This document shows, in pieces, positions 58,291 to 64,000 of a DNA stretch of 64,000 nucleotides. Every line of letters begins with the position of its first letter. The first letter of the stretch is position 1. Source of the DNA: Silurus meridionalis (taxonomy: Eukaryota > Chordata > Actinopteri > Siluriformes > Siluridae); contig NC_060899.1 of assembly GCF_014805685.1 (NCBI RefSeq), positions 8,438,290 through 8,502,289 of the forward strand, given 5' to 3'. Position numbers and translations under genes: made by a program. The notes under the pieces are model-generated. The model saw only the letters and a list, made by a program, of their open reading frames with translations, was not told the DNA's origin and ran no database searches.

Positions 58291-59739
58291 TTTTTTCACA
58301 CTCTTATGAATTCGCTGCATTCAAAATAAAATTTGCATGTCATAATAGATTTTAATGCAGTTATGATTTTTTTTATGTGTGAGATTTATTCTAAACATTT
58401 ATTATTAACCAGTTCATTGTGTTTGGACCATTTCCTTAAGCTTTGCATCAGGATGTCTTGAAGGCCTGTCCCCTTGTCCTTTGGGGGAATTCATACTTTT
58501 ATTGGTAATGTCCACTCAAAAACTCAAATGGAGTTGATTGAAATGCATTGTTTGCATTAGTTCTAGTGAATTATGCAAAATAATATGGTAAATCTATGCT
58601 TCTTCACATCTCAGCAAGCAGCATTGCAGAGGCATATTAAAAAAAAAAAAAAATCTCTTGAGTTTGATTTTGACTACATTTATGGCATGTGTATTCTTGC
58701 AAAATGTTTAAACTAAGTGAATCTATTTTCATAAGCATTTGCATAGCCTGCTCGGGCAATTTGATCAAACGCTTACAAATTGGGATAAGTGGCTTGAGCC
58801 CCTATATTTTGTGGTCTTAGAGGTCCCATAAAACTTCACTGACCTTTCTCTCTGTGAATTGCTACATAGGTGTAAAAGCCCCCCAGCTTCTTTTTGTCAG
58901 AAAAATGAGAGGAGGACTTTCACAACGTAAAAAGCAAAATTCGCCAGGCTCTTGACCTGAGAGCAAAACTCCACACATTGAATAATTTGCTACAGGCACA
59001 AGAATGTCAGATCTAGCTGTATAAAGGGGGCACTTGGCTGTGAGTCGAGTTTGCACTTGGGCATAAAGTGCTTATATTTTTAAGCACATCAAGCTCGAAA
59101 TTATTCACAAAATGGCAAGGGCCCTTTGAGGTCACACTATGAGTCAGGGACCTGGACTATGAGTTAAGGTGAACAGATCGACGTGGAGCAGTGCAAATAT
59201 CCCAAGCCCTCAAACCATGAAGAGAAACTGTAATTATGATGTTGGTGATGTTTACATCTACATTTATGCCATTTGCCAAATGCTTTGATTAGGAAAATTG
59301 GTAAATATTCCAATTTTAATATCCTATGAACATGAAACCATGTTCCTGGGTTATACCAACATGTTTCCTTTTATTTTAGTCTGTCTGATGCTCTGGACAT
59401 GTTTTATTGGACAGAATACTCCACTTTAATGCTCCCTATGCTGCAGCCTTATAGAAGGCATGATTGTATGTATTAATGACTAGCAGCAGCACATTTAGCA
59501 TCTGAGGGCTGCCTATGACGCTTGAGAAGGACAGGACTCAGCAAATCCAAAGAAGTGTACATTTAGATGGGTGAATTCTAAACTTGAAGCTACCGTATAG
59601 TTAATTATTAAAAAATTCAACAGCCCTATGACTGATCTGACTAAAAATGAGCACCAGATCTGTTCCAGTTGAACTTCACAGCTTCATTATATTCTTCTTT
59701 TAAATTCTACAAAATAATTGGGTTGCAAACATCTGCTCA
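58291..59739. other. Intergenic stretch with a possible conserved non-coding block and a SINE-tail scrap
   Basis: 58730-59060 is non-repetitive. TTTACATCTACATTTATGCC (from about 59250) followed by ATTTGCC resembles a SINE tail. No exon seen. Confidence 0.3.
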
Positions 59740-59976
59740 TGGGGCTGAAGGCCATATTGTCCCAAGTGGTGGAGCAAAAGCAGACAAGACAAGTGGTTGG
59801 AGTATAGTCAAATACAATTTGTAAATAAAGGGCAAGTCATGGCAAATGAGTAATTTAGAGAAGCATGCATTTGTGAGCAGTTGTACTAAAAAATAATTCT
59901 GTGTTGCAATAAGTGGCAGTGGAGGAGACAAAAGCAGGGAGTGACATGAACACAGAGAGAAAGAGTTGAGCTGAGC

Positions 59977-60030
<54 letters not shown>
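59740..60030 (+). repeat. Interspersed repeat ending in (GT)n, copy B
   Basis: Same ordered blocks as copy A: TTTGTAAATAAAGGGCAAG, TTTAGAGAAGCATGC, TTCTGTGTTGCAATAAGTGG, CAAAAGCAGGGAGTGACATG, then (GT)n at 59984-60030. No gag-like frame follows, so it might be a solitary terminal repeat. Confidence 0.5.
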
Positions 60031-60031
<1 letters not shown>

Positions 60032-60248
60032 CGTGCGCGCACACACTGCTTTCTTTTTTTAAACCCAATCATAATAGGTTCATAATCCTCAAATCATTCA
60101 ATTGTAAATAAAAAAAATAGTTAATTTTTTTTATAGTAAAAAAACTTTTACTAGTGCAGTTTGGTTACAAGATCAACCCTGAAGACCAAATATTATCTGC
60201 AAGCCAGCAACTCACTCAACAGCTAACAAAAATATTTTTACATTTCAA

Positions 60249-60470
60249 GTTGTCAAGTCAAGTGAAGTGGCTCTATTGTTATTTAACCCTTATATAGCTA
60301 GTACAGTACAAAATGATTTGAAATCATGAGATCAAACAAAACAAACCATGAGATATGTAGAATATGCAGAACTGAATAAGTCTACACAGACCTACACAAC
60401 ATTGCATATATTGCACCTGTGTAAATGTGTGCAATCAACGCAAGACAGATTGTGTTAATCTTTTAAATCT
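60249..60470 (+). repeat. Fish interspersed repeat (TCAAGTCAAGTGAAGTGGCT family)
   Basis: GTCAAGTCAAGTGAAGTGGC, TCTATTGTTATTT and ATATAGCTAGTACAGTACA form a block I recognise as common in fish genomes. Class unknown. Confidence 0.5.
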
Positions 60471-63140
60471 ATTACACATTTTTTAGGCAATAATTAAATA
60501 TCCAGGTTCAAATGTCATGTTTTTTAGTACATATTTATAGCTCACTATTTCCCCTATGGTGAGCTCTGATAAATGTTTGGAAACTGCTTCTTTTGGTGTT
60601 GACTATCATTTGCAGATTGAAGAGTGGTGGACTGGTGGAATTTTCTGTTCACAAATCCTCCGTAATTGCATGAGAGTCCATTTATTTGATAAGACTACAC
60701 CAGGGATGTGACTCAATACAAATACAATAATTAAAATGAACAGATAATATTCTCTAAACAGATATAAATACAGATACCAATAGGAGGGATGCTATTCCTT
60801 CCCCTGAGCAGATACAGATAGTGGCATTGTGTTACAGCTTTATACAATACTACAACACAATGTACTGTCTGTATGTTGAAAATATAATTAGATAGAACTT
60901 TAGGTTAAAGGTTTGAACCCCCAGGTTTGTTTTGTATGACATAAAGGAATTTCATAAAAGGTCAATAAGTCATCAATACAACTCTTTCATATTTATCCAC
61001 CTTAGATGTAAAGGCATCACTGTGGTTGTTTAATAATAGTTTATTGCTTAGCAGCTTCTATGGTTAAAAACAGAATAAAAACAGGTTTTTACAGCAGCTA
61101 TAGCTACAATCTGAGGATAGGGATTTTGCGGCAACATTCACAATGGATATCTATTGCACGAATGGAAAAAGGATAGATCTGGTTTTATAAGCTACAATCC
61201 TCATTACCTTCCTTTTATTTGCATCTCATTTTATATAACATTCTATAATGTACCCATGAAGGTATTTTATTTTTTATACCTAATAATGATTGAAGTAGGA
61301 TATAAAATATACCACAACCTCCACTGCTGTCATTTATCTACTCAAAATGCATATCTGTGTCGGAGTTATAATTTTAACTGTGCCAATGATGCAATGATTG
61401 TTACATAGAATTTGATTCTATATATTCTATATATGTAATATACAGAATTTCAACATTTCCATCTGTAATCCGTGTCTATTCCCGATTCCGGTTAATGCTA
61501 TTGAACAGAACACAAAACATATTGATACAAATTATATAGTAATCGTTTTCTACGACTAAAATACAAAACGATTCTTTTGTTAATTTTTACTATGTATTAA
61601 ATTTATATTGATCACAAATCCAACATAAAATCTGCTCCATGTTACACTTCCAGAGATGAGAAGTCACATTAGCATGCAAGCCTCTCCTCCAGTTTGTGCT
61701 ATTGTGTGGGGGGAGGATAGAGGAGGTACTGGAGGGTATGTAGGGCACGTGTTCATGTAAACATCTTTGGACATTGCTGATTATTACCTGTCACTTTTCA
61801 TGGCTGTCAGTAAATATACATGAACAGATCAATATGCACGAAACAGAGACGTATTCGCATTCAAGTCTTCCCTTTGCGCTCTGCTCACAAGGACATGTAT
61901 GAATGTGGTGAGAAGGCGGAGGGCATCACACTAAACTGCTGAAGCTAGGCTTATGTAATGAAACACTGACAAATAAGGTGAAAAATGGAAAAGGGAGATA
62001 CACTGGGAACAGGGAGATAAAAATATATCTGTGGCATGGAAAGGCAAAAAAAGGAGGACAGAGAAGTGAAGAAGTAACCAGATGGAATGAAACAAGGAGG
62101 GGTATTTGCTTAGAGAGAAAACTGAAATCGGTATTATATAGTTATTTACATGAAAATGAGAGCTATTGTGTCAGTTGATAAATAATTAATGAACAAAGAA
62201 TTAATAATAGCAAAAAAAAGGGCTGAGATATAAATTGGAGAACTTCAATACAACATTTTCTTTTGTAAATCCACATCAAAATTTCACTATCTGCAAAAGT
62301 GGATGCATTTTATGTTAATATTTAATTACAACATTGTGTGTTTCTTAAAAAAATGAATCAGTGATATGTAATGCTTCATTTGATTTTTATTTGTTAACCA
62401 CTTCAGAAGTAAAAACAGAAAAGCCTTTGCTTTGATGGGTTGATTTTTTAAATGAAGGTTGTCACTTGTGTTATTTTAATTTGACCACACAGTATTTTAT
62501 ATCTAATAATTTTCAGTTGATTATGAGGGTTTTTTAAGAAACATACAAATCTACAAACAAGTGTAATAGACTGCCAAAGTAAAAAGGCAAGAATAGGGCA
62601 CTTGAAGTGGAGGAATATAAATAGGGCAGTGAAAGAACCTTTAAAAACTTTTGATTCCAGACTTTCTTCTCTACTTTTCCAAACACTAATCGTTTCAATT
62701 CAGTATGTGAGTGCTTGGAACCACAGAGTTTGATGTTTTCACTTTTCGAACCCACATCATTCACTCATTGAGGGTTTCCTAATTGGATGAATTGTTAAAT
62801 TATTGTAAAAAGCTCTAAATTGTGTTCTGCCGTGTCCCTCCAGGACTACTCTCACTCATCTCTAGGTTCACACATGAGTGCTCTGCTGAATTCTTTGAGC
62901 TGAAGGTGCCTACAGGTACTTATTAGAATTAAGTACAAATCGGGTAATTTTACTAATTAGGTTTGCTTATCTATTAAGCAGCAGAGCTCATTAATTAACT
63001 CAGATGGCGGTGTGCAGATTTGGATGAAGAAACAAATAGTGTTGTGCTGCAGTTTTAATGCCGTACACTGTTTAATGCTGTACACTCCAGCTCCAAAATA
63101 TCGCGAGCTCTGAGACAATATTTCAACCAACATGCTTGTA
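60471..63140. other. Intergenic stretch with possible conserved non-coding blocks, no gene seen
   Basis: 61640-61930 and 62780-63060 are non-repetitive. The second has several TAAT cores (CTAATTAGG, CATTAATTAACTC). No exon or domain recognised. Confidence 0.3.
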
Positions 63141-63212
63141 AATTATTACAGTCAAATATGTATATATGTATATATGTATACGCACACACATACACACACG
63201 CACACACACCAC

Positions 63213-63235
63213 AGGTCCCTGGTGTACAGGGACCT
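63213..63235. repeat. Perfect 9-bp inverted repeat with a 5-nt loop
   Basis: AGGTCCCTG (63213-63221), loop GTGTA, CAGGGACCT (63227-63235). Confidence 0.9.
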
Positions 63236-63567
63236 CTATAGTTTAAACTGCTATAGCTGTGTGAACATATGTATGTATATGTGATATAAATGGAGGTGTG
63301 CAATTAGCATGTTGTTACCTACCTCAGTTTGTATTTATTTTAACTATTTTTGACATTGCAAACCAAATGAGCTGGCTATAACTAGACACTTAATATGCTT
63401 TAAAGGTAATTCTTTATATGTTGTATAGTGGAAAGCTGAAATACATTGAAAATTATTATTACTAACTACTTGTCTGATAGATAAATATCATGCACTGTAA
63501 TTTAGAATTCAACTGGCTAACTTGTAAACCCAAACTATTTTAACTATTCTTAACATAAGAATTCTTT

Positions 63568-63810
63568 AAGGTTCCCTGGTGGTCTATTGGTTAGGATGCG
63601 GCGCTCTCAACGCTGCGGCCCGGGTTGGATCCCCGGTCAAGGAACCAACCCCAGCCATTAGTGCTGCACAAGCCTTAGTGCTGGTCCCTAGCCCAGATAA
63701 ATGGGGAGGGTTGCGTTAGGAAGGGCATCCAGCGTAAAAACATGTGCCAAATTAAACATGCAGATGGTCCGCTGTGGCGACCCCTAATGGGAGAAGCCGA
63801 AAGAAAGTTT
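63568..63810 (+). mobile_element. tRNA-Glu-derived SINE with target-site duplication
   Basis: 63573-63644 is a 72-nt near-complete tRNA-Glu-like head (starting TCCCTGGTGGTCTATTGGTT, CTC at the anticodon position, B-box-like GGTTGGATCCC). It is followed by the body AGGAAGGGCATCCAGCGTAA, a GCCAAATTAAACATG block and a GTGGCGACCCCTAATGGGAG tail. Flanks TAACATAAGAATTCTTT (63551-63567) and TAACATAAGAATTATTT (63811-63827) form a 17-bp duplication with one mismatch. Its CCA-less, element-embedded state argues against a working tRNA gene. Confidence 0.9.
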
Positions 63811-64000
63811 TAACATAAGAATTATTTGCTTTACCGTATTAGAAATAGGCAATTGATGTATTTAATGTGTGAGACACATTTCTGCAACATAGTCCTATAT
63901 ACAGGTCCTGTTTACTGATTGTATTTAAGGTGCTGTGTTTGTGAGCTTTACGTAGGTGCGTTTGCCTTAAACTGGCAAAAAGATTCTGAGAAATTATACA

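Noticed and set aside
63573..63644. Functional tRNA-Glu gene
   Set aside because: The tRNA-like head continues into a SINE body and tail, the whole flanked by a target duplication. It also carries B-box and stem changes.

Overview
This is a eukaryotic, vertebrate window, almost certainly from a teleost fish. The evidence is one clear vertebrate neurogenic bHLH gene (bhlhe23) in a CpG-rich island, more than 45 long dinucleotide or trinucleotide microsatellites, and many decayed fish-type transposons (several Tc1-like families, a non-autonomous hAT family, tRNA-derived SINEs, a gypsy gag remnant). The repeat mix resembles ostariophysan fish such as catfish or characins, but the sequence alone does not fix the species. 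There is no prokaryotic organisation: no operons, ribosome-binding sites or CRISPR arrays.

Layout. 1-7.6 kb is AT-rich repeat and intergenic DNA, with a 735-bp hAT-like element at the left edge, a tRNA-derived SINE at 3.4 kb and microsatellites. 7.6-9.75 kb is the only confidently coding part: bhlhe23 on the minus strand (9265 to 8570), with a CA-repeat 3' UTR and a CpG-rich upstream region holding a CCAAT box and three GGATTA (OTX/CRX-type) sites. 9.75-20 kb is a transposon graveyard (Tc1-like fragments, a head-to-head Tc1 foldback, a gypsy gag relic, a hAT-like MITE). 20-34 kb is microsatellite-dense intergenic DNA with blocks that look like conserved non-coding sequence, including two RFX X-box-like sites. 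34-36.1 kb holds a three-level nested insertion (MITE in hAT in Tc1), then a tandem duplication. 36-51 kb is intergenic, with candidate regulatory blocks and a DR3 nuclear-receptor-type site at 45.5 kb. 51.57-51.96 kb is a second CpG island with no coding frame I recognise; a splice-site-bounded, non-coding candidate exon follows at 53.2 kb. 54-64 kb has a second hAT-in-Tc1 nest, LTR/gag-like and hAT relics, and a tRNA-Glu-derived SINE with a 17-bp target-site duplication.

How it works together. The window looks like the large, gene-poor regulatory surroundings of one developmental transcription factor. BHLHE23 is a class II bHLH repressor-type factor of retinal bipolar cells and brain. The GGATTA cluster upstream fits control by OTX/CRX homeodomain proteins, but that link is inference. 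In human, BHLHE23 and MIR124-3 both lie in 20q13.33. I searched by eye for miR-124 and did not find it; if synteny holds it should lie beyond the right edge, and the orphan CpG island at 51.7 kb could be the promoter of a non-coding transcript leading that way.

Limits. No alignment or database search was possible. Repeat family calls rest on recognised consensus motifs and on copies compared within the window. I found no previously undescribed biological system. The strongest unusual items are the nested transposons, the orphan CpG island with its candidate exon, and an unexplained 185-codon ORF convergent with bhlhe23.
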